Assembly (NCBI GenBank): GCA_023313575.1 | Contig: JAJTTP010000005.1 | Coordinates: forward strand, 2,356,001 to 2,420,000 | Direction of reading: 5' to 3' | Length of the DNA stretch: 64,000 nt | Origin: Eutypella sp. D-1 | Taxonomy: Eukaryota; Ascomycota; Sordariomycetes; Xylariales; Diatrypaceae | Shown here: positions 35,275 through 46,880 of the stretch, piece by piece | Layout of the letters: each line of letters begins with the position of its first letter | Position numbering within the stretch: position 1 is the stretch's first letter | Translations under genes and position numbers: made by a program | Notes under the pieces: model-generated | The model's database searches: none | Seen by the model: the letters and a program-made list of their open reading frames with translations, nothing else | What the model was told of the DNA's origin: nothing

Positions 35275-37678
35275 GGCCACTCTGGGCACCTATAAAAGGA
35301 GCACTCGGGACTAGGTTGGGCAGATCCTTCTTGTTTTTCCTTCCTTCCCCAGAGCCGTAGCAGGGCCCAAAAGCCCTTTTGGGCCCAAAATATAAGCCTT
35401 CTTTCGTTACGATAGGATGATGCTCAGGCCTGTCATACTATAAAAGGCCACAGGCAAGGCTTTTGATACTTTCACGATCGAGGCACCGGGTATCATGGGC
35501 ACCGGGCTCTAGCTGAGCAAGGCTTGCGATGGAAATTCTTGCGATTGATTGCACTGGAAAGGGTCATAAAAAGCGGTTGGTTATCCTCGTTACTGCTCGG
35601 CCTGGTTGGGCCTGGGCTCTTTTAGCAGATACAGCAGATACTCTTAGATAGTGGTTAGATTTGAAAGCCTGTCGCGACAGTAAGACGGCCCAACGGCCGC
35701 CAGCCAACTGGTATAACCACCATGCAATATAGATACTCGTAGTCTCTGAGACTGGGTAACCGTTATCTAATAGTGGTTACGCGAATTTCGATATTTTAAA
35801 TTGTCGAAGTTTGATGCTGAACCTGGGACATTTTTTCCGCTATTTGATGGCTATGTAGAGGATCTCGGAGCACCGCTCCGGGACAACCATGAACGAGTCT
35901 CCTTTTTCACAGGACATATAACTCACTATGGCAGTCTTGGGTTGGTCTGGAATAAACCAGCGTGCAATTTTAAAGAATTGAGGCCAAGATAGGCATGGAA
36001 GAGGTCCTAAGGGGGTGTCGATCGTAGGGGTGATCTCAACGCATCACTGCCAATAATATCGGTAGTTCACTTCGCACGTATCCCTGAACAACTGTTAATA
36101 GAAGTCATCTATATGTATATGATGAAGAATGAGCGCATCACGTAGGTGACCAGGGGCTTGTATATATTTCGATACATTCTTGTTACGTGATAAAGGGACA
36201 GGGGCGTTACCAACGCCCTCCGCCGCCCCCCCCCCCCCCCTGTTTTGCAGGTTACGATAAACTAGAATTATTTATAAGTAAAGGGCTTCGCCCCTATGGC
36301 TTCAGAAAAAGGCCAAAGTTCAATAACTCTTCGACCTTTACCTATACTATAGCGCCTTCACTGTGACTCTCCGGCTATTATCTTTTACTCTGTGCCCAAG
36401 ACCCCTAACAATTCTGAATGAATTAGGGGCGGATTCGAACGGTGACAGGTGGGTTTAACGTAAGTGATAAGAACGTACATACCAATTACAGATATAGATA
36501 ATGAGAAAATTAACCTCCCATTAGGTGGTGCCCTGACCTATTCACAAATATCGACACCATCGTGTAATAATACCCTAGTGCCTGGTCATTGATGCAAGGC
36601 CATAAGGGGGCACTAGGTGCCATAAGCCAGAATAGCCGGAGATACCAGCATCTCCCGCCATTATCACTTTTGATCCAGTGGTGACCTCCATGGTCAGTGC
36701 CAGTAATACAAGCGTAGAGAACTAATAGCTTGCTTCCAAATTAAAATCTTTCGCCTAATCTCTTCTACACACCACACTTCCACACTACAAAAAGGTGCAG
36801 TACACCAAGGTCAACCCCATTAACCGAATCTAACTGCCCCTCGCGTAACCTCTGGCTTATCCAAGGCATAACAATAGTTGAGGCTGCATAGAATTATGGT
36901 GCTACGGAATACGATGTCCAGTGTGATAGGCGTCACGAAGACAATGAAATATCAGTTGGGGGCCATGGTACAGGGCTCAGATGCCACAAATATGCCTCCC
37001 CGGCCTGTTCTGGATATAAGAAGCCCCTGTACATAAAGCTGGCTCCATAGCCAACCCTTCGAGATCTGTAGACTATGACTCCTGCAAAGTGATAGTACTA
37101 TAAGCTGCGTTGCTTTAGGGGATCTTGTATACACATCAGCACCCAAGAGCCATGATATAATCTATGGTGGAGAGGGAAATGGTAGAAGCACATCAAAGTC
37201 ACGATGTCTCTGATGCCTCGGGCGTCCTGAACCGTATTCAAACCTGCTCAATAGCGGTTTGATGCATTTATACTCCCCCCCATCCTCTCATATCACGGCC
37301 TGTTGAGCCTCACCTAGAATAGGGGTATTATAAAACGGGAAATCGGATATAGGCGATCACGTGAGCCGTATCTCCGGGGATCGGCAGGGTATATATAGGG
37401 CCTGGGCACCCCCGTTCTGTAACTAGAAGATCGTCTTTCTCTTTTATGCCAATCTACGATTCTCCCACATACTATCTTTGATCTATAGACGTGACATCTC
37501 ACCATGGACGTATAGGTCACGATGCATTTCCTGTGGAATACTAGCTCGCCACTTGTTTATTATAGGGCCGATTAGAATTGATACTGATAAGGGGTGACGA
37601 TGGCGGCCACCGGGCTCGTACTACTTGTAGCATTGAAAATGAAAAAGACCATTGGCGTGTAGGTGCACGCGCACTCCG
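35275..37678. other. Gene-free flank of the transposon island
   Basis: No supported gene on either strand. TATAAAAGG boxes at 35291 and near 35442 have no convincing ORF behind them. A C run lies at about 36224-36240. Composition is normal, so RIP does not extend here strongly. Confidence 0.4.
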
Positions 37679-39355
37679 CTACTGGTACCGGCAGGGAGCC
37701 TCATCCTCAGAGTCGCCATCGTCCTCCTCATCATCGTCGTCCTCGTCCTCTTCCTCTTCCTCATCATCATTGACGATGTCATCGTCATCAGCGTCGGCGT
37801 TATCGTCGTCGCCGGCCTCCTCCTCCTCATCGTTCTCCTCGTCATTCTCGTCGTTGTTCTCCCCCTGCTCCTCACCCTCTCCCTCGTCCTCCTCACCATC
37901 ACCATCGGAGTCACCGTTGCCGTCCGCCTGTCTAGAAACAGCGGCTCTATTGGCGGCCTCGACGAGAAGCGCGCCCAACTCCGCGCCGCCCATGGCAACG
38001 TTCCCGCCAGCGTGTGCGCCAGCGCCATCCTCTTTCTTATAGCCGCCGTCCTCGTCGACGTCGGCGTCATCGTCGCCACCATCATTGGCAGCGGGCTCGT
38101 TGGCATTCTCGGCCTTTTGTGCGGCCAAGATGGCCTCCTTCTCACGCTCAATGAGCTCTTCCTCCTCATCCAATTCCGAGTCTACGTCTCGGGCGGAGGT
38201 CTTCTTGGCGTGGAGGCGCGCCGAGGAGCGGAGGGCTATCGAGGCGGGAGCAGTGGCAGGGGCGCGACCACGAAGACGCGCCGAAGTTCGAGAGGTCGCC
38301 TTGGCCTCCGGATCCTTGGTGGGGTGGTTGATCGTGGGCTCGACGCTCCGGAGACGCGTCGTGGAGCGCGGAGCCTTCTTCCGCGGCTCGGGATTCTTGG
38401 AGAGATTGATCTGGGGCACGATGCCCCGGAGACGCGCGGAAGAACGAGGGGTCACTTTGGTCTCAGTGCCCTTGGTGGAGAGACCCTTCTCAGGTGCCGC
38501 CTTGCTAACGTGTCTCGAAGCGCGACGGGCGACCTTGACCGCAGGGCCCGCTTCTAGTTGTTCTATATCAGCACGTTGTCTATAGTGTCGTATAGGAAGG
38601 CCACAAGAGGTGGTATGGCATTTAACTTACCGTCATCAGCGTCAACGGCAGCGCCATCACTAACAGCGTTGATGCCACGCTTTCGGGGCCTCGCATTGCC
38701 TGCTCATTGTTACCATTATCAGATTAGTGTTATATAATTACCTGACGGGATGATATAGTAGTATAGGGAATTGTGGATAGAGAGAGAGAGAGAGAGAGAG
38801 AACGAGTCGTAGCACGAGAAGTTCAAGTAGTGCAAGTATAATAAATCAAAAAGAACAAGAGCAACTTACCAGTCGAGCCAGCAGCTTTAGAGGAAGTGTT
38901 GGCGGCTTCATCAGCCGCCTTCTCGGAGGATTCAGCGCCATCCGCATCGGCGACCTCCTTCCTGATCTTCCCCAGCATAATCTGGAGACTCTTTACACTG
39001 CGGCCCGGCAGATTCAGCTCGGCCCATTGGATCATCGCACCAGCAGTAGGCCGCTGATCGATGATCTGCAGCAGAAGCTTATACTGAAGCGTTGTTGTGG
39101 TTAGCTGAGGTAAAATAGGACACGGAGCGAGACAGCGGACGTGAAGAGGATGAGCAGATAAAAAAAGAATACAACCAGTATATAGAGGTTATCGTATGGG
39201 AAGGTATTTTATATACCAAAGTGTATTACTTGATATAATTATCTTGGCATATCGGGAAGAAGGGAGGAAGGCCAACGAGTTACGGTCAGCAAGGGCAGCA
39301 GCGTTATTTAACTCACCTTCTCTGCTTGAGTCCATTCAGTCGATCTGGAGGGCAT
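37679..39355 (-). CDS. Myb/SANT-like protein with basic repeats and acidic tail (4 exons)
   Basis: Exons are 39355-39317, 39083-38870, 38699-38631 and 38562-37679, giving 401 residues. The last acceptor may instead lie 9 bp further in, giving 398. The N-terminal 60 residues (MPSRSTEWTQAEKYKLLLQI, then WAELNLPGRSVKSLQIMLGKI) form a small Trp-containing helical module like the Myb/SANT-like domains common in filamentous ascomycetes. Four imperfect basic units then follow (PRSSARLRG, PRSTTRLRS, SRTSARLRG, LRSSARLHA), each with Pro/Lys spacers. The last 100 residues are almost all Asp/Glu. A nuclear, chromatin-binding role is likely from composition, but the target is unknown. Intron 2 (38700-38869) holds a GA microsatellite. 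It is the first gene beyond the transposon island. Confidence 0.7.
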
Positions 39356-39954
39356 CTTGAATTATTTATGTATAATGAGATTAATTATGTTGCTTGATTG
39401 TGTCAGTGCCTTGTTTGTTTATTGTTGTGCCGTTGTTGTGCTTGGGGTATTTTGGTTGCTTGAACAACCATTAGGCGAGAGAAACGAGGGATGTGTTTTA
39501 ATCAGGTGATTACTTTTTAGGATACGAAGAAACGGGAATATTCAGGAAGATGAATAGAAGAGCACCGGGGGTACCAAATATCAAGACGTGAGTATTGACA
39601 GAAGTTTCTATTGCCGGAGTGTGAAGGACGAGTGGTTTTCTTCTGTTTTCTGTGTGGAAGTTGACGGATCAGGCTGTCCAAGGAATGGGAATGTGAAGAG
39701 CGTCAGGATAAACATGGGTAGATGTATGTGTCAAGCTGTGAGAAATTATAGGAGTGCTCATTGCCAAACTTACTTTGGAATCTTGGTATAGTTAGAAGAA
39801 GTTTTGTTTCTGTTGGCTATTTTGTTGGATTGTGAGATCACTAGAGCTGAATATGAGACTGAATATTTTGTTTGTGTTCGATGTAGGGTTAGAGAAATAT
39901 GGGATCAGGTTGTGTATGTGTGTGTGTTTGTGTGTGTGTGTGTGTGAGGAGAGA

Positions 39955-40025
<71 letters not shown>

Positions 40026-42282
40026 AGTAAGGCAGAAAGGTTTTCAGGTTACGGGTTTTTTTTTAAGTATGAATATGCTGCTGTGGGAGGGGAATAATAA
40101 TTTCTTGTTTTTCTGGAAGAGGGAGGGAAGGGAAGGGAAGGGGTTTGTCTAGTCTAGTTCACTGGCAACACTTCTATTTACCAAGTATTGTGGCCTGGAA
40201 GAGGGTGTACCTATTATATGCTCAACTAGATTAGCTACCCAGGGTTTCCGGCATATTACTACGGAGAATCAAGTATATATTGTCTACCGGCTACCTAGGT
40301 TCTACATACTATGTGGGAGACTCCGAGGTAGCATGTACTCAGCAAGTACACAGTGAGTGAGTAATTCCGGTTTCTTCTACTTGATTCTCTTTGCAGGTCT
40401 TGTAACTTGATACCTCAGAGTGATATTACTGTTCTTCCCAGTCGTTCAGCATTAAATCAAGCCCTGGGCCTGTACCAAAGCCATACTGTCCTAGCTCCCC
40501 TACTCTTGTTTGATTATGTATCAGCACAAGTATGTTTTGGAGGCGAGGTCACGTTGGGAGATGTAGCTTTTGGCAAGTAAGGAGGTGTATTTATTATCTT
40601 AAGGCTAAGCATGCTATATATAGGTTACGATACACCGTAGTGTAAGATATGTTGTTGCTAAGCTGCATCCTCTAGCAGAGAGCAAGGACTTGGAAGGCTG
40701 TGTTCCTAATAGAGAAGATATATAGAAATATCCAGCAGATCTACGGCCTTGACTGCAGAACATGGGCATGCTTATTCTAAACATTTGGGAGGTTTAGAAA
40801 TGTATACATCTTTGGCGGTATTAGGGGATTAAGGGATAGTAATAAGGAAGTGTTTCTGGTAGTTGAACCAGGTTCTAGATGGCTATGGGATCCAGTGCCC
40901 TGAAGCTATCATTTCTGTTCTGTACTGCCATAGGTAAAACCTTGTTTTCGGCCTCAGGCCCATAAACAGGTGAATTTGTTTATCATCATGCTATTTACCC
41001 ACTGAGAAGGGACGCGTCGGTCTGTCATTGAATGGAAAGGGGCTGGACAACAGAGCATGTACCTACGTAGATAGTAATTAATCGCAGTATTGCCTTGCAG
41101 CTCTGGAGCTCATTAGGGGTCTACATGATCCATGTACTCTCTGTTCTAAACGCCCATTGGCTGGAGATATTACTAATCGGGCTTGAAATTATGTATGAAG
41201 TCGTTCCTGCCGATGTAGGTTGAAAACCACGAGGTTATAATGGCAGGAGGCGATAAAACCATTGATACATTAACCCCTATTCTAACGCCTATTGGTGTAT
41301 CCAATGCCGACTTGTACTTGACGCTAACTGCAAATGCCTTAATGCAGGGGAACCACTACATAATACTTGAGTACGTAACACAGAGGTAGATAGGAATTCA
41401 CAGTGAACTCACTGTTAAAAAATAAAAAAAGAGAAGATCTCGTCTAGTCATATAATTCCTATTAGGTACATGAGAACGATCAAATATACTCCTGTTTAAG
41501 AGTACCTGGGCATAATGACTACCCCTAGAACAGTATCTTTGAATCTCAAGGTACTTAGTAACGCTTTGCCTGCTCTAGACAAGAATCTTGGATGCAAAAA
41601 AAAGACTGGAGACGAAGACCCACTTCGCTTGCCAATTCTGACTTCTCAGCTAGGCAAGGCTGTTAATTAGGCTAGACAGGAAAAAGAAGAAGAAGGCGCG
41701 ACTTGCAATCCGTTTAACTACTAGGTATGTACTTGAGTAACGACTTAGTCACCAGCCAATGCGAAGTACTCAGGTAACTATACCAATGCTTTAGCGGGCA
41801 CTGTAGCGGCTATAGTGTAGTGAGCCAGCTGAAGGACCCTGGAGGCTGCCTGGCTATTTCTTAGTGAGTACACTAAGTAGCCTACAGTTTATCTTCAGCC
41901 CATTCATTTATCTTGTCTGACAACACTCTTTTCCCGAACCATTGCATTCACTTTGATCAGTCAAACTGTGAACACCCAATTGAAACCTGTATAGGGTGTT
42001 TTTTGTTCAGTTAGACCATTATTTAATGCTCTCGTCATATATACGAAGTGTAGCATAATTCTTTCTCGGCATATTCCAGACTCGATGCGCATGTAACGAC
42101 TTGCCATTGCCTGGCGCGAAGACCGTGACGACGACATACTGCCTGACCCCAAAATCCGACCTAGACAGCCATTGAATACAATACAAGTATACCAGAAGTG
42201 CCAGCAGTGTCAGACGGAATTTCTAGTTTACCTTGGCTGCCCTGGTGTTGTGTTCGCCTTAGTGAACTTGAGTCAACACTGC
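39356..42282. other. 2.9 kb spacer with a large microsatellite
   Basis: No supported gene. It carries the TG/GA microsatellite listed next and otherwise ordinary sequence up to the NMA111 5' region. Confidence 0.45.
39912..40021 (+). repeat. Compound (TG)n-(GA)n microsatellite
   Basis: An imperfect TG tract (about 39912-39946) is followed by a GA tract that is pure for about 60 bases (39961-40020). Confidence 0.95.
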
Positions 42283-42567
42283 ATGAATCACTGGTTGTCT
42301 GTGCGGAACCCTGGGTTTGTGAGTTTCGCCGCAGCGACAGCAGCAACTACAACAGCAGCCCCCAGAAAAGTACAAATTCGCCGATTCTCCCTCCCACTTC
42401 CTCGATTTTGTAATTTCCGGCCGAGTTATCACTTCATATACGGTCACAATTTATGCGCGACGAAGCCGAGTCGTTGCTATAGTACCGCCAACCCTCACAA
42501 CCAACATCACCACCATCACAAACCATACCAACAACAGGAACAGCGCAAACCTTCGATTACTGCCAAC
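42283..42567 (+). other. In-frame upstream extension of NMA111, possible leader
   Basis: The NMA111 frame stays open upstream of its usual start, and an in-frame ATG at 42283 would add 95 residues. These contain no Asp, only one Glu, many Arg/Lys/Ser/Thr, and stretches such as KVQIRRFSLPLPRF and SRCYSTA. This is the composition of a mitochondrial presequence. Whether it is translated is unknown. Confidence 0.35.
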
Positions 42568-45500
42568 ATGAATGGCAACGGGCCTACTACGAGATCCAAG
42601 CGAAAAGACGCCCCCCCACCAATTCCCGAAAGACCCATTAAGCAAACGCGACACACCAATGGCAGGGTTTCCCCAAGCGAAAACACTCCTGATGTCGAGA
42701 TGGGAGGGTACCCAGGTGAAGATGAGGATCTTGAGGAGGATCTTGTTCCTCTCTACGAGGCCCAACCTGGTGATAGCGCAGAATGGCAAGTCATGCTCCA
42801 GAAAGTTGTCAGGAAGGTAGTGTCCATACGATTCTGTCAGACATGTTCCTTCGATACCGACCCTGCATGTGCTAGTGAGGCGACTGGTTTCGTCGTGGAT
42901 GCTGAGAAAGGGTTAGTTGAAACTTTGCGCTTGCGCTCTGATATATTTTCTGTATGATGATAGAAGGAGACGTACACTCAAGCTGACCTGTGCATACTTG
43001 GGCCCATAGATATATCCTGACAAACCGCCATGTTGTCGGTGCTGGCCCGTTCTGGGGTAACGTAGTATTCGACAACCACGAGGAGGTCGACGCCTACCCA
43101 GTCTACAGAGATCCTGTACACGACTTTGGAATACTGCGGTTTGATCCTAAAGCGATCAAGTATATGCCTGTAGAGGAGCTCCCGCTACGCCCAGACCTGG
43201 CAAAAGGTAGTGTGTCTCTTGTCATATTACTCCAAGCCACCCTCATTATCTTATATGTTACAGTCACCAACTAATTTTCTCTAACTTCACTAGTTGGCGT
43301 TGAGATAAGGGTTGTCGGCAATGACGCCGGTGAGAAGCTTAGTATCCTGTCCGGCGTTATCAGTCGGCTCGATCGAAATGCCCCTGAATATGGCGAGGGC
43401 TATAGTGACTTTAACACCTGTTACTACCAAGCGAACGCCGCTGCTAGCGGAGGCAGTTCTGGCAGTCCTGTCGTCAATATTGACGGTTCTGCTGTGGCTC
43501 TGCAAGCCGGTGGCCGATCTGACGGTGCTTCTACTGACTATTTTCTTCCCCTTGACCGTCCCTTGCGAGCTCTGCGATGCATCCAGGAGGGGAAGCCAGT
43601 CGAGCGCGGCACCATACAGTGTCAGTTTCTGCTGAAGCCCTTCGACGAATGTCGTCGCCTTGGTTTAGTCCCTGACTGGGAAAAGGCTATGCGTGAGGCC
43701 TTCCCCAAGGAGACAAACTTACTTGTTGCCGAGATCGTCCTCCCGGAGGGACCGGCCCACAAGAAAGTCGAAGAGGGTGATGTGCTTCTGAAAGTGAACG
43801 GAGAGATGATTACACAATTTATTCGGCTTGACGATATCCTGGACTCCAGTGTTGGGAAGACGATCCACCTCACGTTGCAACGCGGAGGCAAAGACATTGA
43901 GGTTGACATCCAGGTAGGGGACCTCCATGCCATCACGCCTGACCGATTTGTTACTGTGAGCGGGGCGAGCTTCCACAGCCTCTCATATCAGCAAGCGCGG
44001 CTCTACGGAGTGGCATGCAAGGGCGTCTTCGTATGCGAGGCTTCGGGCTCCTTCCGCTTCGATAGTACCGATTGCGGTTCGCTAGTCCAGTCCGTCGACC
44101 AGAAGAAGACCCCTGACTTAGAGACCTTCATCAACGTCATGAAACAAATTCCAGACCGAAAACGAGTGGTTGTCCAGTACAAACATTTGCGAGATCTTCA
44201 TTCACTGAATACTATCATCGTTACGTTAGATCGGCATTGGTCTGCCAAGATGCGGCTAGCTGTCCGAAACGACCAGACCGGCCGGTGGGACTTCACCGAC
44301 CTTGCGGACCCGATACCGCAGATACCGCCAGTGCGCCTAAAGGGTTCTTTTATCCAGCTAGAGCATACATCACACCCTGCCGTGGCGGACTTGGTACGGA
44401 GCTTCGTTCATGTCACGTGTATCATGCCTCTTAAGCTTGACGGCTTCCCAAGAAACCGAAAATGGGGGGTAGGCTTGGTCATCGATGCCGACAAGGGATT
44501 GGTGGTCATCTCGAGAGCCACTGTCCCCTACGATCTCTGTGATATCTGGATCACGATCGCAGACTCCATTGTTGTCCAGGCCAAGGTTGTGTTTATGCAC
44601 CCGCTTCAGAACTATGCCATCATCAAGTATGACCCAGCGTTAGTCGATGCGCCGGTGTTGAGCGCCCGGCTAGGGAGCGAGTACATAACCCAAGGTGCCT
44701 CGACTACGTTTATTGGACACAATAGGAATGGGAGGATTGTACACGCTGGCACAACGGTAACCGAGGTCACTGCGGTGTCTATCCCCGCGAATTCAGGGGC
44801 GCCCAGGTACAGAGCCCTCAATGTAGACGCGATAACAGTTGATACAAGTTTAAGCGGCCACTGTGGGAGCGGCGTGCTCGTCGACCAGGACGGCACCGTG
44901 CAGGCATTGTGGCTTACTTATCTCGGCGAGCGGCACGGAACGAGGGACGAAGAATACCACCTTGGCCTGGCTGCGCCGTCGTTGCTGCCGGTAGTTTCGC
45001 AGATCCAGCAGGACATCAACCCCAAGTTGCGCATGCTGTCGGCCGAGTTCCGGGCCATCGGGATGGCGCAGGCGCGCGTTATGGGGGTCTCGGAGGACTG
45101 GATCCACAAGGTGGCGCAGGCGAACCGGCACAATCACCAGCTGTTCATGGTGTCGAAACGGATCTTCGAGCGCCGCAACCACAACCACCCGACGGCGCTA
45201 ATGGAGGGCGACATCGTACTGACGCTGAACGAGCGGATCATCACCCGCGTGTCGGAGCTCGACGTCATGTACTCGCGCGAGACACTCGACGCGGTCATCG
45301 TCCGCGAGGGCGAGGAGATGCAACTCGAGGTCGCCACGGCGCCCGCCGACGACGTCGAGACGGACCATGCCGTTTCCTTCTGCGGCGCTGTCCTCCAGGC
45401 ACCCCACCAGGCCGTCCGCCAACAGATCAGCCAGTTGCACAGTGAGGTCTACGTCTCCGCCCGCAACAGGGGGTCCCCGGCGTACCAGTATGGGCTGGCA

Positions 45501-45933
45501 CCCACGAACTTCATTACCGACGTCAATGGGACGCCAACACCGGACCTCAAGAGCTTCCTGAAGGCTGTGACCGCGATCCCGGATAACACATGTACGTCGA
45601 CACCTGCCGGTTCTGATCCCACCTCATCCTATCCCCTCTACACTTATACCTAGCATATGATGAACCCAACTGACAAACTCACCCTCCCCTCTAGATTTCC
45701 GACTGAAGGCAATGACGTTCGACGACTTGCCGTGGGTAGTGACGATGAAGAAGAACGAGCACTACTTCCCGACAATGGAGTGGGTCAAGGACGGGTCGGA
45801 ACAGCCGTGCGGCTGGCGGCGCGTCACGTACGAGGACGGCGGCGAGCCGCACGAGGGTGAGCCTACCGACGGCCTCATGCCCGCTGCCGGTGACGAGGAT
45901 GCCGGCGAGGCGGACGAGGAGGCGATCGTATAA
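42568..45933 (+). CDS. NMA111: HtrA-type serine protease Nma111 (4 exons)
   Basis: Exons are 42568-42911, 43010-43206, 43294-45591 and 45695-45933, giving 1025 residues, the family's usual length of about 1000. The catalytic triad is visible: His in YILTNRHVV (about residue 122), Asp in [10 protein letters not shown] (about 153) and Ser in GGSSGSPVV (about 236). PDZ-like domains follow, and a second, degenerate protease-PDZ half reads [20 protein letters not shown] and lacks a triad; this tandem layout is typical of Nma111. A basic [14 protein letters not shown] segment near the N-terminus resembles a nuclear signal. Yeast Nma111 is nuclear and cleaves the apoptosis inhibitor Bir1. The ATG at 42568 matches fungal orthologues (MNGN), though an upstream start is possible. 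All three introns are GT-AG with in-frame joins. Confidence 0.94.
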
Positions 45934-46880
45934 GAATCTTTTTTACCAACTCACTTTTCGGCCACCCAGAGCTCCCTGATTGTGTGTGGGGAGATGAGTA
46001 TACCCTCGATAGAAATAAAATGGGCTTCGCCGGGTGGCCCAAGACCGAGAGGAGGAGGGAGGAGTTCGGGCCCCCTGGGTCTTGCAGGATAAAGGGAAAT
46101 CCGGGTTGGAGGGCTTGGTTCCCCGACCTCTATCCGTGGATACCTGCGTATATGATAGGTGCAAGTGTATGGGTGCGGTTAAGTTCGGTACCCTCTGACC
46201 TCGTCGTTGGTCTATTTATCTATGTATCTTGCCCTGCATGTCAAGTTCATACAAGAAGAGCATTAGGTACCCTATCCAGCATATATATATATATATATAT
46301 GTGAACGAGGAGAAATACTCTGTAATACTGCGTGTGGATATGACGCCGCGATCCGTATCTGTCAAAAACCCGTAAGACTTAGTTTTCCGACTAGAGTAAG
46401 GCATGAAAGAGTTGGTAGCGTGCAGAGAGTAAAGATGTCTTGAGATACTCCTATTCCTGGAATGATTGCGATCATATTAGGTATGTATATCCTCAGTTTG
46501 ACAGTACGTGAATACCTGTCGACTCGGGAGTATTTTATACTACCCAGTATTACGAAAGAGGCCAGATGAGGTAATGGCAGATGAGCTGAACCAATCAAAT
46601 TCATGGATAGCAACTACATGCCTTAAGTGCATGTTTTGCATATAGAGAGACAGGGGCTCGAGATAGCTTGGACAGCTACCTGGAGCTTAGGTAGGTACCT
46701 ACATATGTACATACCTAGCTTAGTACCTAGGTAGTGTTAAATCCCCCCAAACGTCGACCTGGACACAACACTTCTACAAACACACATTTACACTTAACCA
46801 TACAAACAAACCATTTGAATTGCAATCACCAACAAAGACAGAACCACGTCGTATTCTGGAGGGGGAAGGAACTAACTAGC
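45934..46880. other. Intergenic NMA111 to TRS65
   Basis: No gene. Contains a (TA)10 tract at 46281-46300 and, near 46685-46735, a cluster of TAGGTA/TACCTA words just before the TRS65 leader. Confidence 0.5.

Noticed and set aside
28146..35299. LTR retrotransposon formed by the split ORF as gag with TATA boxes on both sides
   Set aside because: The two TATA regions do not align and no primer-binding site or polypurine tract was found.
36425..36500. Possible tRNA on the minus strand with a GTTCGAATCC word
   Set aside because: The T stem does not pair and no acceptor stem is found.
37652..38557. 301-codon plus-strand ORF
   Set aside because: It is the antisense shadow of the acidic exon 4 of the Myb-like gene; Asp/Glu codons read as Val/Leu/Ile/Ser runs on the other strand.
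44909..45445. 178-codon plus-strand ORF inside NMA111
   Set aside because: It is an out-of-frame shadow of GC-rich coding sequence.
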